From contig CAZAYB010000122.1 in assembly GCA_964489215.1 (NCBI GenBank), positions 1-9,076 of the forward strand: a stretch of 9,076 bases of DNA, in the 5' to 3' direction. This document shows positions 1 to 5,993 of the stretch, piece after piece. The notes under the pieces are model-generated. The model saw only the letters and a program-made list of their open reading frames with translations. It was not told the origin of the DNA and ran no database searches. The DNA is from CAZAYB01 sp964489215 (GTDB taxonomy: Bacteria > Planctomycetota > Phycisphaerae > Sedimentisphaerales > Anaerohalosphaeraceae). A program made the translations under genes and the position numbers. The number at the start of each line of letters is the position of its first letter. Positions within the stretch are counted from its first letter, which is position 1.

Positions 1-679
1 TCTCCAGGTTGGTCTGATTGCTGTAAAGTGTCGTAATTTGATTGCCGAAAATATCATCAAGATAAGCAAGTCTCGTTGCGCTAAGATCAAGCACTGTTAC
101 ATCTGCTCCAATACCAACTGCCATTTTACAGGCGTTCGTACCTGCTGTCCCTGCTCCGATGATGCCTACCTTTCCCCTTTCTATGCCCGGAACACCGCCC
201 AGCAGAATTCCACTGCCCCCGAAAGGTTTTTCAAGATACTTGGCACCTTCCTGAACAGCGAGCCTGCCCGCTATTTCACTCATAGGCTTTAACAGCGGTA
301 GTGTATGGTCATCAGACTCGATGGTCTCGTAAGCTACGCCCTTAACCTGCTTGCCAAGAAGCGACTCGGTTAGTTCCTGCGAAGCCGCAAGATGAAGATA
401 TGTATAAAGTATCTGTCCTTTCCTGAGCATATCGCACTCAGACTGGTTTGGCTCCTTAACCTTGATTATCATATCAGCAGTGCCAAATATCTCACCAGCT
501 GTATCTGTAATCTTCGCCCCCGAAGCCTCATATTCACCGTTTTCAAATCCAGCATTTAGGCCGGCGTCTTTTTCAACCAGTACCGAATGGCCGTTCAGAC
601 TATAAGCTTTAACACATGAAGGAGTAAGCCCGACTCGATATTCGTGGGCTTTAGTTTCCTTAACCGTTCCAACGATCAT
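1..679 (-). CDS. ald: Alanine dehydrogenase, N-terminal 226 residues (cut by window edge)
   Basis: Catalyses the reversible NAD-dependent oxidative deamination of L-alanine to pyruvate and ammonium in the cytoplasm. The frame opens at ATG 679-677 and stays open to the left edge, so about 145 C-terminal residues of a typical 370-residue enzyme are missing. The start MIVGTVKETKAHEYRVGLTP is the family signature. R15, K75 and H96 fall at the substrate-binding and catalytic positions known from the Mycobacterium enzyme. The Rossmann motif GAGTAG is at residues 175-180, and D198 (in VTVLDL) is placed to bind the NAD ribose. The gene lies 50 bp behind rfbC on the same strand, probably in one transcription unit, although a weak hairpin with a T run lies between them. 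The Shine-Dalgarno is weak (AAGAG). The family call is very secure. The physiological direction, alanine breakdown or synthesis, cannot be read from sequence. Confidence 0.96.
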   Translation of the reverse strand, partial: MIVGTVKETKAHEYRVGLTPSCVKAYSLNGHSVLVEKDAGLNAGFENGEYEASGAKITDTAGEIFGTADMIIKVKEPNQSECDMLRKGQILYTYLHLAASQELTESLLGKQVKGVAYETIESDDHTLPLLKPMSEIAGRLAVQEGAKYLEKPFGGSGILLGGVPGIERGKVGIIGAGTAGTNACKMAVGIGADVTVLDLSATRLAYLDDIFGNQITTLYSNQTNLE

Positions 680-708
680 AAATCACTCTTAAATAAAGAC
701 ATTTTCAT

Positions 709-731
709 AAAAAACAAGGCTGATAAACCTT
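709..731 (-). terminator. Weak possible terminator or attenuator after rfbC
   Basis: Read on the minus strand, AAGGT (731-727) and GCCTT (720-716) can pair as five base pairs, one of them a T-G wobble, around a 6-nt loop. A G and six T residues (714-709) follow. It overlaps the rfbC stop codon. The stem is short, so partial termination that lowers ald expression is more plausible than a full stop. Confidence 0.3.
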
Positions 732-1296
732 ACTGCTCTTTACCTTTATACTCCGTAAGCCTGTCCATTACTTCGCTCAGCTTCAACCCTGCCTTGTCCT
801 TGTCAGAAACCAGCGGATTCTCGATAGGCCATTCAATTCCGATATTCGGATCGTCATAGGCAATGGTTAATTCAGAATCTCGGTTATAGTAATTGTCGCA
901 TTTATATTCAAAGTCAGCGTATTCGCTCAAAACACAAAAACCGTGAAGAAAGCCCCGCGGTATAAAAAGCTGTCTGTAATTGTCCTGGGACAGTCTTACA
1001 CCAACCCATTTGCTGAAGGTCGGGGACCCTGCCCTGGCATCTACAGCAACATCGAAAACCTCCCCTTTTACAACCCTTACTAATTTTGCCTGGCTGTGAG
1101 AACCGGTCTGAATGTGAAGCCCTCTAAGAGTGCCTTTGACAGAATAAGAGTGGTTATCCTGAACAAAATCTGCTTTAATCCCGTTTTGCTGGTAATTTAG
1201 GTGGTTATACGATTCCAGAAAGAAACCGCGCTGGTCGCTGTGAACCTTCGGTTCTACTATGATAACTTCAGGTATCGCCGAGGCAATGGTTTTCAT
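730..1296 (-). CDS. rfbC: dTDP-4-dehydrorhamnose 3,5-epimerase (RmlC)
   Basis: Third enzyme of dTDP-L-rhamnose synthesis: it epimerises C3 and C5 of dTDP-4-keto-6-deoxyglucose to supply rhamnose for surface polysaccharide. It is a cupin of normal family length, 188 aa. Visible signatures are QRGFFLESY (22-30), TLRGLHIQ with the catalytic-base His61, the strand QAKLVRVVKGEVFDVAVD (69-86), IPRGFLHGF (112-120), Tyr131 in EYKCDNYYN as the likely general acid, and DDPNIGIEWP (148-157). The residue after the catalytic His is Ile where family members usually carry Tyr or Phe. No rmlA, rmlB or rmlD is in the window. The ATG at 1296 lies 28 bp behind a 72-aa coiled-coil gene and has no good Shine-Dalgarno, so translation may be coupled to that gene. 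Some related cupins are 3-epimerases or isomerases for other dTDP sugars, so the exact product is slightly less certain than the family. Confidence 0.93.
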   Translation of the reverse strand: MKTIASAIPEVIIVEPKVHSDQRGFFLESYNHLNYQQNGIKADFVQDNHSYSVKGTLRGLHIQTGSHSQAKLVRVVKGEVFDVAVDARAGSPTFSKWVGVRLSQDNYRQLFIPRGFLHGFCVLSEYADFEYKCDNYYNRDSELTIAYDDPNIGIEWPIENPLVSDKDKAGLKLSEVMDRLTEYKGKEQ

Positions 1297-1324
1297 TTTT
1301 CAGTTCATTTTTGCTGAATCTGGA

Positions 1325-1543
1325 TTATTCTGTGTCTTCTTTATCGTTCAGCTGAGAGTAAAGATCGGCAAGAGCTGTAGCCGCCTCACTTAAATCACTT
1401 TCAAGCTGATCGATATTATTCTTCTGAAGCTGAAGTTTTTCGTTCAGGTCCTCGAATGTGTTAAGAGTCTTTTCGTGCTGATCAGTAAAATCCTGCAGGG
1501 CACTTGTAAGTTCCTGATTTTTGCGGTCTTCAAAACTTTCCAT
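1325..1543 (-). CDS. Small acidic coiled-coil protein, unknown function
   Basis: A 72-aa protein that I do not recognise. It is acidic and almost wholly helical by composition. Leu, Ile and Ala recur in heptad-like spacing, for example in LNEKLQLQKNNIDQLESDL, so a homo-oligomeric coiled coil is likely. It has no signal peptide, no membrane segment and no cysteine. The start at 1543 is supported by a strong Shine-Dalgarno (AGGAG, read from 1551-1555) seven bases upstream. It is the first gene of the probable unit leading to rfbC 28 bp downstream and then ald. Its layout recalls SlyX-type or septum-associated small coiled-coil proteins, but I see no diagnostic motif, so no function is assigned. 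The good ribosome site and tight spacing make it a real gene. Confidence 0.75.
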   Translation of the reverse strand: MESFEDRKNQELTSALQDFTDQHEKTLNTFEDLNEKLQLQKNNIDQLESDLSEAATALADLYSQLNDKEDTE

Positions 1544-1736
1544 TTTTTATCTCCTGCGTCTTAATCACAGTGTTAATTTAGATTTTCCGGTAATGCTTAA
1601 TAACTTTAAATACTCAATGTACGATTCATATATCGTCTCGGTAATCTGACTCCATTAAAAAATAAGATGAAAATATACCCTGAAAATAACCAATTAGCGT
1701 ATAAAACAGCTATTTTAACCATAAAAACAAAGATAT
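1544..1736. other. AT-rich divergent intergenic region, left part
   Basis: No convincing gene is seen here. The stretch separates the minus-strand coiled-coil/rfbC/ald unit from the plus-strand small gene and should hold the promoter for the minus-strand unit. A five-base inverted repeat, ACGAT/ATCGT around six bases, lies near 1621-1636. I could not find a -35/-10 pair good enough to report for the minus strand. The octamer CGTCTCGG occurs near 1635 and again at 1861-1868, which may be chance. Confidence 0.5.
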
Positions 1737-1765
1737 TTGCCTTTTAACCAATTATTTTGTAAACT
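1737..1765 (+). promoter_or_regulatory. Possible sigma70-type promoter for the small gene at 1941
   Basis: TTGCCT (1737-1742) and TAAACT (1760-1765) match four of six consensus bases each and are 17 bp apart. The predicted start, near 1772, falls at the left arm of the inverted repeat at 1770-1837. The region is AT-rich, so chance matches are common and this is tentative. Confidence 0.28.
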
Positions 1766-1769
1766 TTAT

Positions 1770-1837
1770 AGCAGGACCTTAATAAAAAGAAGTTGATTAA
1801 AAAAAAAGATTATTTATTAAGGACCGATAATCCTGCT
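1770..1837. repeat. Bulged inverted repeat, 10 + 7 paired bases
   Basis: The left arm AGCAGGACCTTAATAAA (1770-1786) is complementary to two blocks on the right: TTTATTAAGG (1813-1822) and TCCTGCT (1831-1837). The right side carries an 8-nt bulge (ACCGATAA), and the A-rich loop is 26 nt with a run of nine A. All 17 left-arm bases pair. No T run follows on the plus strand, so it does not look like an ordinary terminator there. It lies about 100 bp upstream of the 80-aa gene. A structured 5' leader or a protein-binding site are the main options. I matched it to no known riboswitch class. Confidence 0.6.
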
Positions 1838-1940
1838 TGCTCTGTCTGAAAGGTATTTACCGTCTCGGCAGAATAATAGCACCAGTATTTGCCCATAAAT
1901 GCCGGATACTGATTTACACACTGATGAAAAGGTTTTTATT

Positions 1941-2183
1941 ATGGATGCTGAAAATATTAAAAAAATGGCAAACTACATAGCTGTAACGGCCAGGTCAATG
2001 AACGACATGGATACTTTCCAGTTACAGACTGAGCTTACAAAGACTCAGCAGGTCGTCGATAATCTGGTCCCTGAGGCGTTTTCAATAGATATTGAAGAAA
2101 ACTCCGAACTTATTTGCAGGCTCCAGGACGCCGCTTTAAGATGCAGGGACTGTTTCCTGACAAAACTTGGTTTGAGAAACTAA
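1941..2183 (+). CDS. Small protein, unknown function (80 aa)
   Basis: I do not recognise this protein. It is mostly helical, with a Met/Thr/Gln-rich first half, an acidic stretch near SIDIEENSELI and a C-terminal segment, LRCRDCFLTKLGL, holding a CxxC-like Cys pair. A third Cys lies earlier, in LICRLQ. There is no signal peptide or membrane segment, so it is probably cytoplasmic. I chose the ATG at 1941 because AAGG (1929-1932) lies eight bases upstream. An in-frame ATG at 1899 would add 14 residues but has no ribosome site. The gene stands between the inverted repeat at 1770-1837 and the promoter of the transglutaminase-like gene, which starts 181 bp downstream, so it is probably a single-gene unit. 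Three cysteines could bind a metal, but the spacing is not that of a known finger. Confidence 0.6.
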   Translation: MDAENIKKMANYIAVTARSMNDMDTFQLQTELTKTQQVVDNLVPEAFSIDIEENSELICRLQDAALRCRDCFLTKLGLRN

Positions 2184-2319
2184 TTCCTTATTTTTCTGAC
2201 TTATATCAGACTTGCCCTCCCTTAAGCATAGTCGATTACAGAGTTTTTTTGCTGAAAAACCTCATTTTCCCGCTTAAATTGATAAAAAACGATTGCCCCT
2301 TTTATGTTGCCGCCTGTTT

Positions 2320-2328
2320 TGATATAAT
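2320..2328 (+). promoter_or_regulatory. Extended -10 promoter for the transglutaminase-like gene
   Basis: TGATATAAT has the extended -10 dinucleotide TG one base before a perfect TATAAT (2323-2328). No good -35 box lies 16-18 bp upstream, as is usual for extended -10 promoters. Transcription would start near 2335, giving a leader of about 30 nt that ends in the ribosome site AAAGGGA (2352-2358). Confidence 0.55.
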
Positions 2329-2364
2329 CACCTGCAAATATATTTTTAATCAAAGGGACCGATT

Positions 2365-3834
2365 ATGTTACGCAGGTTATTTTACACAATTGTTGCGGTT
2401 ATTTTTGTATCCCCGCTTACAGCCGATAATAACAAAGATTTCAGCCAGTATTTTGCGGTTATGATAGACGGCAAAAAAATTGGCCATTCACACACAACTC
2501 GCAAATACTCATCTCAAAGGGTTGAAACCACCGAAAATCTCGTTATTACAATCCAGCGGGCAGGAATGTCAATGACAGTTGAAACCGTCGAAACTTCCGT
2601 GGAAACTCTCGATGGTGAACCTCTCGCATTCGCCTCTGTGCAGGATATTAACGGAATGAAGCAGACAACTACGGGCAAAATCGCCCCCGACGGCAAAATG
2701 ACTGTCAGTATTACCTCAATGGGTAACAATCAAAGAAAGGTAATGGAATACCCCGAAAACGCCCTTATGGCAGAGGCACTCAGGCAAAAGCACGCAAAAT
2801 CAACCCTCAAAGAAGGGCAGACAGGCTCTGCGGTATTCTTCAGTCCTTCAATGCTGGCCGGGATAAAAGCCCATTGGACCGTCGGACCAATTGTAAAGGT
2901 CGATCTTTTCGGCAGGGTCATGAACTTAAGAAAAATCGAATCCGTCCTTCACACCGCAACAGGAACTGTAAGATCAATCTCTTATGTCGATGACCAGATA
3001 AATGCCCGGAAAATGGAAATCCCGTTGATGGGTATGAAGATGGAGCTTATAGCCTGTGCCGAGGAAGTCGCCAGAAGCCCGAACCAGCCTTTCGATTTTC
3101 TTGAAAAGTCAATCGTAAAAAGCCCCAAAAGCCTGACTTCAATAACCAGCCGTTCAACAGTAACATACACAATAAAACCTGCAAAAAAAAGCAGTATTTC
3201 CATTATACGCACTGACAGCCAGGATGTAAAACGTTTAAAAAACGGCATTTATAAGGTTACCGTAAAACCGCTCGAACATAGCAAAGGAGATTTTCCTTAC
3301 AAGGGAAAAGACCCTGAAATTCTCGAACATTTAAAGCCTAACCAATACCTCCAAAGCGATGATACAAAGGTAAAGGCACTGGCTATGGAAGCTGTAAAGG
3401 GGGCAAAAACTGCCATAGAAGCTGTAAAAAACGTCGAAAAGTTTGTCAGCAGCTACATTTCTGCAAAGGACCTGTCGGTCGGATACGCAAGTGCCGCAGA
3501 AGTTGCCCAAACCGCCGCAGGTGACTGCAGCGAACACGCACTTTTGGCAGCGGCAATGCTAAGAGCTGCTGGAATACCATCAAAAGTGGCAACTGGAATT
3601 ACTTATACTTCATCTTTTTCCGGTATTGAAAATGCTTTTGTTGGACATGCCTGGGCACAGGCTTATGTAGATGGAAAATGGGTTAATATCGACGCCGCAA
3701 GACTGCCTTACGGCGGATACGGCCCCGGACACATTACCCTTGCAGTCGGTGACGGCGACCCCGCCGATTTCTTCTCAATTATAAACACACTCGGATACTT
3801 CGAAATAATTAATGTGGAAATAAAAAATCCCTGA
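2365..3834 (+). CDS. Secreted transglutaminase-like (papain-fold) protein
   Basis: A 489-aa exported protein with a C-terminal transglutaminase-like domain. The first 20 residues form a signal peptide (MLRRLFYTIVAVIFVSPLTA, then DNNKD). Residues 25 to about 300 are a beta-rich region of unknown fold, with repeated T/V/E strands around 50-110. The catalytic domain starts near residue 340. Its triad is intact: Cys388 in AGDCSEHALL, His428 in GHAWAQAYV and Asp443 in WVNIDAA. In bacteria such domains act as proteases, peptide-bond hydrolases or cross-linking enzymes, and the substrate cannot be read here. The start has a good Shine-Dalgarno (AAAGGGA, 2352-2358) and follows an extended -10 promoter. 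It ends 35 bp from the convergent thioesterase gene, with no clear terminator between them. It is transcribed alone, so its neighbours do not reveal the substrate. The family call is firm. A periplasmic location is likely. Confidence 0.88.
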   Translation: MLRRLFYTIVAVIFVSPLTADNNKDFSQYFAVMIDGKKIGHSHTTRKYSSQRVETTENLVITIQRAGMSMTVETVETSVETLDGEPLAFASVQDINGMKQTTTGKIAPDGKMTVSITSMGNNQRKVMEYPENALMAEALRQKHAKSTLKEGQTGSAVFFSPSMLAGIKAHWTVGPIVKVDLFGRVMNLRKIESVLHTATGTVRSISYVDDQINARKMEIPLMGMKMELIACAEEVARSPNQPFDFLEKSIVKSPKSLTSITSRSTVTYTIKPAKKSSISIIRTDSQDVKRLKNGIYKVTVKPLEHSKGDFPYKGKDPEILEHLKPNQYLQSDDTKVKALAMEAVKGAKTAIEAVKNVEKFVSSYISAKDLSVGYASAAEVAQTAAGDCSEHALLAAAMLRAAGIPSKVATGITYTSSFSGIENAFVGHAWAQAYVDGKWVNIDAARLPYGGYGPGHITLAVGDGDPADFFSIINTLGYFEIINVEIKNP

Positions 3835-3869
3835 TAATTAAAAAATGTCAGTAAAAGTTAGATCAGCGG

Positions 3870-4364
3870 TTAATCAAATTTGTTCAGGTTTTTGAGTTTT
3901 TGCAAAAGTTCTTTTCGGTTTTTAACCCGCAGTTTTGCGCTTTCATACCTTCTCTTTTCATCATTCGTCTCAGGCACAAGCCCAGGCACCGAAGAAGGCT
4001 TCTTGTCCTTATCAAGAGCTACAAAAGTAAGATGCGCCGTTGTGGTCCTGATGCACTCAGATGTATCGGGGTTTTCGGTCATTACAAGAACACCTACCTC
4101 CATACTGGTTTTGCCGACATAGTTTACACAGGCCTTAAGAACCACCTGGTCCCCCGCAAAAGCAGGATGTCTGAAAGACATTGAATCAATACTGGCTGTC
4201 ACAACTTCCTTTTTGCAGTGCCTTCTTGCCGCCATTGAAGCCACCATGTCGATCCAGCTCATTATAATACCCCCAAAAACCGACCCGTAGGGGTTAGTCT
4301 GGCTGGGCATTACCAAATACCTGGTCTCAACAGCCGAATCTGAGGGTTTTTTTACTTTTTGCAT
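3870..4364 (-). CDS. Acyl-CoA thioesterase, hotdog fold (YciA/ACOT type)
   Basis: Hydrolyses acyl-CoA to free acid and CoA in the cytoplasm. The protein is 164 aa from the chosen start, normal for a single-hotdog enzyme. The family block is TNPYGSVFGGIIMSWID (23-39). Asn24 and Asp39 sit at the usual catalytic positions, and the central helix and SMSFRHPAFAGDQV strand follow. The basic, helical C-terminus (KRRYESAKLRVKNRKELL) is also usual in this group. A longer frame opens at TTG 4430 and an ATG lies at 4379. I prefer ATG 4364 because AGGA lies seven bases upstream, the conserved domain begins soon after, and the TTG falls inside the predicted -35 box. It follows the L27 terminator and seems to have its own promoter. 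Chain-length specificity is unknown. A related type is the BFIT/ACOT thioesterases. Confidence 0.88.
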   Translation of the reverse strand: MQKVKKPSDSAVETRYLVMPSQTNPYGSVFGGIIMSWIDMVASMAARRHCKKEVVTASIDSMSFRHPAFAGDQVVLKACVNYVGKTSMEVGVLVMTENPDTSECIRTTTAHLTFVALDKDKKPSSVPGLVPETNDEKRRYESAKLRVKNRKELLQKLKNLNKFD

Positions 4365-4400
4365 GTTTTTTCCTGTCATGCCTGAATCACTATTAGGGCC

Positions 4401-4430
4401 TGTATAAATAATATCGGCATCAGCGACCAA
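4401..4430 (-). promoter_or_regulatory. Possible promoter of the thioesterase gene
   Basis: On the minus strand, TTGGTC (4430-4425) and TATACA (4406-4401) are 18 bp apart and match four and five of six consensus bases. The pair lies just after the L27 terminator and upstream of the preferred start at 4364, giving a leader of about 30 nt. Position and spacing support it; no other evidence is available. Confidence 0.45.
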
Positions 4431-4444
4431 ATACTAAAGCGCAT

Positions 4445-4472
4445 AAAAAAGGCGACTGAAAAAAGCCGCCTT
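4445..4472 (-). terminator. Intrinsic terminator of rpmA
   Basis: On the minus strand AAGGCGGC (4472-4465) pairs with GTCGCCTT (4456-4449) over eight base pairs with one G-T wobble, around an 8-nt loop. The descending arm runs into six T residues (4450-4445). It lies 30 bp after the rpmA stop codon. It has no T run in the plus direction, so it acts one way. Confidence 0.85.
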
Positions 4473-4502
4473 GAGAAAATCATTATAACTCTTTTTTTAA
4501 GC

Positions 4503-4736
4503 TTAGTTTATGTTGACTTTTTTGCCCTTGAACTCAACCGTGCCCTCTTTCTTGGCAAAAAGGGTGTAATCCCTTCCCATACCGACATTAAAACCGGGTT
4601 TGAATTTCGTACCGCACTGGGTTACGATAATTGAACCAGCTTTTGCTTGCTGGCCGCCGAAGAGCTTAACTCCGCGATATTGCGGATTACTGTCGCGTCC
4701 GTTTCTTGAAGAACCTTGTCCTTTTTTATGTGCCAT
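4503..4736 (-). CDS. rpmA: 50S ribosomal protein L27
   Basis: A protein of the large ribosomal subunit whose N-terminal tail reaches the peptidyl-transferase centre and helps place tRNA. The 77-aa sequence opens with MAHKKGQGSSRNGRDSNPQY, the nearly invariant L27 start, and GTKFKPGFNVGMGRDYTLFA (43-62) is the second signature. There is no N-terminal prepeptide of the kind cleaved in Firmicutes. The C-terminus is a little short, ending VNIN. The Shine-Dalgarno GAGGT lies about five bases before the ATG. Genomes usually place rpmA directly after rplU (L21). Here the upstream neighbour is a TlpA-like gene 197 bp away, and no rplU is in the window. A strong terminator follows, so it looks monocistronic or expressed by partial readthrough from upstream. 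Confidence 0.98.
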   Translation of the reverse strand: MAHKKGQGSSRNGRDSNPQYRGVKLFGGQQAKAGSIIVTQCGTKFKPGFNVGMGRDYTLFAKKEGTVEFKGKKVNIN

Positions 4737-4933
4737 TTTTTACCTCAATTATGATTAAAACCGTATTTGCGATAATTATTAAGAGCCTCTTATAATACTT
4801 TGATAACGAACTTAATGTCCAGAAAAAAATCCAAAATTTCTGCTCATTACACCGATTTTATAGACATTTCTTCCTTCCGAATATAAAAATCCCTATAAGA
4901 AACTCCTGAAAATATAAATTATTATATATTTTG

Positions 4934-5581
4934 CTATTTCTCGGCTTTTATTATCGCTTTTATTTCAGCAGGCGATATCATGCCCTCAACGCCCATTTTT
5001 ATCCTGCCTTGCTCATTAATAAAAACCATTGAAGGAATCCCTCGAACATAATTAAACGGCTCAGGAAGTTCTTTCTGAACCGAAGTTACTTTGTAATTAA
5101 GCCCGTTTTTGCTTGCAAACCTCTTTACCGTTGACTCTGCTTCATTACTTATTGCTATTATTTCCAATTCACTTTCAGGGTACTCATTCCTGAGCTTCTT
5201 CAAATGAGGCACTTCTGCCTGGCACGGACCGCACCAGGTCGCCCAGAATACCACCAGAACATCCTTTCCCTGCCATTGTTCAAGAGAAGACATATTACCG
5301 TCAAGGTCCGTAAATGATAAATTTGGTGCTTCTTTACCGTAATATGCGTTAAATATCGGGTTCCAGGACCTGCGATACCGTATTATTTCTTCCAGGGTCA
5401 TTGTTTCGGCATCATTATCGGCCGTATTATGGCTGTGGGTTTCACCGCCGTTGGTATGTGCACCGTTTGCGGTCGCAGAATCCTCGCTTTTTTTCCTGCA
5501 GCCAGATGAAATCACCAAAAACAGAGCTGGAAGCAATATTATCACTATTGTTACTGCAAAAAAACTTTTTCTTCTTGTCAT
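4934..5581 (-). CDS. TlpA-like thiol-disulfide oxidoreductase, probable lipoprotein
   Basis: A membrane-anchored thioredoxin-fold protein of 215 aa, likely working outside the inner membrane as a thiol reductant or in c-type cytochrome maturation. Residues 1-28 are a lipoprotein-type signal (MTRRK, a hydrophobic core, then SSGC with Cys28). The lipobox has Ser at -3, which is not ideal, so a plain membrane anchor is possible. Residues 29-60 are a hydrophilic, His/Asn/Asp-rich linker. The AhpC/TSA-Redoxin type domain spans about 83-213: APNLSFTDLDG, the active site WATWCGPC with Cys117 and Cys120, and cis-Pro183 in GIPSMVFI. The start has a strong Shine-Dalgarno (AAGGGG, six bases upstream). 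No cytochrome biogenesis or Dsb genes are beside it, so the partner is unknown. The neighbour downstream is rpmA, and no clear terminator lies between them. Confidence 0.88.
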   Translation of the reverse strand: MTRRKSFFAVTIVIILLPALFLVISSGCRKKSEDSATANGAHTNGGETHSHNTADNDAETMTLEEIIRYRRSWNPIFNAYYGKEAPNLSFTDLDGNMSSLEQWQGKDVLVVFWATWCGPCQAEVPHLKKLRNEYPESELEIIAISNEAESTVKRFASKNGLNYKVTSVQKELPEPFNYVRGIPSMVFINEQGRIKMGVEGMISPAEIKAIIKAEK

Positions 5582-5895
5582 AATTTCCCCTTAACCTGAA
5601 AATTCCTGTTTATGCTGCAATTCTACCTTAAAATTCGCTTTAAGCCCTTAGAACCGGCTACTAACCTGCAACTTTGATTCAATATACGCCAATTCAATAA
5701 TTTTTGTTTGAAAATGTCTGATTTTTTTAATAAATGATGTCAAAATCAATTTTTAGAAGTTCCATTAAATAATAAGTTTTCTTTGGCGAATTGTTAATCA
5801 TAAAAAGAATTTATTCTTCTGAAGTTAATATTCGGCTAAAATACAGTAAAAATTTGATAAAGTTGATTTAACCCCTTAAAAGAAACTTCCAATAC
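5582..5895. other. AT-rich divergent intergenic region, no gene seen
   Basis: These 314 bases separate the minus-strand TlpA-like gene from the plus-strand lipoprotein gene. They are AT-rich with many short A and T runs. I found no RNA gene, no open frame with a ribosome site, and no promoter pair strong enough to assign to the TlpA-like gene, though that promoter must lie here. A short palindrome, AAGAAT-TT-ATTCTT, lies around 5814-5827. Confidence 0.5.
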
Positions 5896-5924
5896 TTGAC
5901 AAATCAGCCGTAAAGTGGTTTACT
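5896..5924 (+). promoter_or_regulatory. Promoter of the coiled-coil lipoprotein gene
   Basis: A perfect -35 box, TTGACA (5896-5901), is followed after exactly 17 bp by TTTACT (5919-5924), which matches four of six -10 bases. The predicted start near 5931 gives a leader of about 60 nt. The heptamer TGGTTTA occurs twice (5916-5922 and 5928-5934), 12 bp apart, around the -10 box and start site. Confidence 0.6.
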
Positions 5925-5938
5925 TAATGGTTTAGCAG

Positions 5939-5957
5939 TTTGACCGTTTGGGTCAAA
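5939..5957 (+). promoter_or_regulatory. Inverted repeat, possible operator or leader hairpin
   Basis: TTTGACC (5939-5945) and GGTCAAA (5951-5957) form a perfect 7-bp inverted repeat around GTTTG. It begins about eight bases after the predicted transcription start, where a repressor would block initiation. In RNA it could also form a short hairpin in the leader. The eight T residues further on (5972-5979) are too far away to make it a classical terminator. Confidence 0.45.
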
Positions 5958-5993
5958 AATGACATCATAAATTTTTTTTCGGAGAACCGTTAA

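Noticed and set aside
1920..1955. CTGATGA near 1921, as in a hammerhead ribozyme core
   Set aside because: No stem II followed by GAAA comes next, and no matching cleavage site is present, so the match is chance.
2195..2210. TCTGA/TCAGA hairpin after the 80-aa gene
   Set aside because: Five base pairs and no T run downstream, so not a terminator.
2114..2464. Plus-strand frame overlapping the end of the 80-aa gene and the start of the transglutaminase-like gene
   Set aside because: It runs across a promoter and two real genes in another phase, has no ribosome site, and its product looks random.
3828..3870. CTGAT/ATCAG pairing between the convergent genes
   Set aside because: Five base pairs around a loop of about 26 nt is too weak for a terminator.
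4909..4932. Perfect AT-only inverted repeat AAAATATA/TATATTTT just after the TlpA-like stop codon
   Set aside because: A stem of only A-T pairs is unstable, and no clean T run follows, so I do not call a terminator.
5734..5968. ATGATGTCA at 5734-5742 and its complement TGACATCAT at 5960-5968
   Set aside because: A nine-base inverted match about 220 bp apart is not rare by chance in a 412-bp AT-rich spacer.
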